The translations under genes were made by a program, and so were the position numbers. A DNA stretch of 5,400 bases, taken from NCBI GenBank assembly GCA_014238445.1, contig JABABC010000196.1, forward strand, positions 1 through 5,400, read 5' to 3'. A model generated the notes under the pieces. The model saw only the letters and a program-made list of their open reading frames with translations. It was not told where the DNA came from and searched no databases. The stretch is from Coxiellaceae bacterium. Lineage in GTDB: Bacteria; Pseudomonadota; Gammaproteobacteria; Coxiellales; Coxiellaceae. Positions within the stretch are counted from its first letter, which is position 1; each line of letters starts with the position of its first letter. Shown here in pieces: positions 5,122 through 5,400 of the stretch.

Positions 5122-5400
5122 ATGCCAACGGAACCATTGTCAGAAGATGAGCAAGCATTTTTAAATGTCGTTGCAGCGTTTATAACACAGCATGAATTGG
5201 AACGGAAACTGGCTGACTTGTCTTTATCGGGCCTGTGTCTGGTCGAAAAATCGCGTCAGTCACGGTTTAATTTACCTAGTGATGATGAAGAAAGATTCAA
5301 TCAGAATATGGCTTCTCTTAGGAAAAAGCCCCTGCTAAAACATCGAACAGACTTCACGCCAGTATTATTAAGCTCTGAGGCAACTGAAGCAACTGAAGCA
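5122..5400 (+). CDS. hypothetical protein, N-terminal 93 residues (runs off right edge)
   Basis: The frame opens with ATG after a strong GGGGGAG ribosome site and stays open for 93 codons to the end of the window. I do not recognise the family. The start (MPTEPLSEDEQAFLNVV) is acidic and probably helical. Residues 30-50 mix charged residues with a short Leu/Ser stretch, and about 57-82 are rich in Asn, Lys, Arg and Asp. There is no signal peptide or membrane segment, so the visible part looks cytoplasmic. The last eight codons (5377-5400) begin a Glu-Ala-Thr tandem repeat (9-bp unit), which may be a linker or a length-variable region. The gene is divergent from lipB and may share its control region. 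A real gene is likely; its function is unknown. Confidence 0.7.
   Translation, partial: MPTEPLSEDEQAFLNVVAAFITQHELERKLADLSLSGLCLVEKSRQSRFNLPSDDEERFNQNMASLRKKPLLKHRTDFTPVLLSSEATEATEA
5377..5400 (+). repeat. 9-bp in-frame tandem repeat (Glu-Ala-Thr), cut by edge
   Basis: GAGGCAACT, GAAGCAACT and GAAGCA follow each other in frame, the last unit being cut by the window end. The units differ by one G/A change. Copy number beyond the edge is unknown. Confidence 0.6.

Noticed and set aside
1..5400. tRNA, rRNA, CRISPR array or known riboswitch
   Set aside because: No cloverleaf-type arms with a CCA-like end, no regularly spaced repeats and no recognisable riboswitch core were seen on either strand by eye.

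Overview
The window reads as ordinary chromosome from a gammaproteobacterium. The LipA and LipB sequences are of the gammaproteobacterial type, and the long membrane protein resembles the LssY-type proteins known from Legionella, so a Legionella/Coxiella-like or other aquatic or host-associated lineage is possible. That placement is an inference from three genes and is not secure.

Layout. Positions 1-727 are the tnpA/tnpB end of an IS66-family insertion sequence read on the minus strand; its large transposase gene (tnpC) lies beyond the left edge. Positions 728-1101 hold no convincing gene. This stretch carries a second, decayed copy of the IS66 subterminal sequence (973-1025) and a 12-bp palindrome. 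Positions 1102-4787 are a tight minus-strand operon transcribed right to left: lipB (octanoyltransferase), lipA (lipoyl synthase, 4-bp stop/start overlap with lipB), then, 18 bp after lipA, a 684-residue fusion of DedA, PAP2 phosphatase and LssY C-terminal-like domains. Positions 4788-5121 are a divergent control region with a perfect minus-strand TATAAT box, an AT-rich tract, a palindrome and two copies of CAAGGCTTGT. From 5122 a plus-strand gene of unknown function runs off the right edge while entering a short Glu-Ala-Thr tandem repeat.

How the genes work together. LipB moves octanoate from acyl carrier protein to a lipoyl domain and LipA inserts two sulfurs, so the first two genes are the complete endogenous lipoylation pathway. 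The third gene probably acts on membrane lipids (lipid-carrier translocation plus dephosphorylation). No direct link to lipoate is visible, so co-transcription may only reflect shared expression in a growing cell.

I did not find a clearly new biological system. The points most worth a second look are the nested or decayed IS66 end, the three-domain membrane protein, the repeated motif in the divergent promoter region and the unidentified gene at the right edge.
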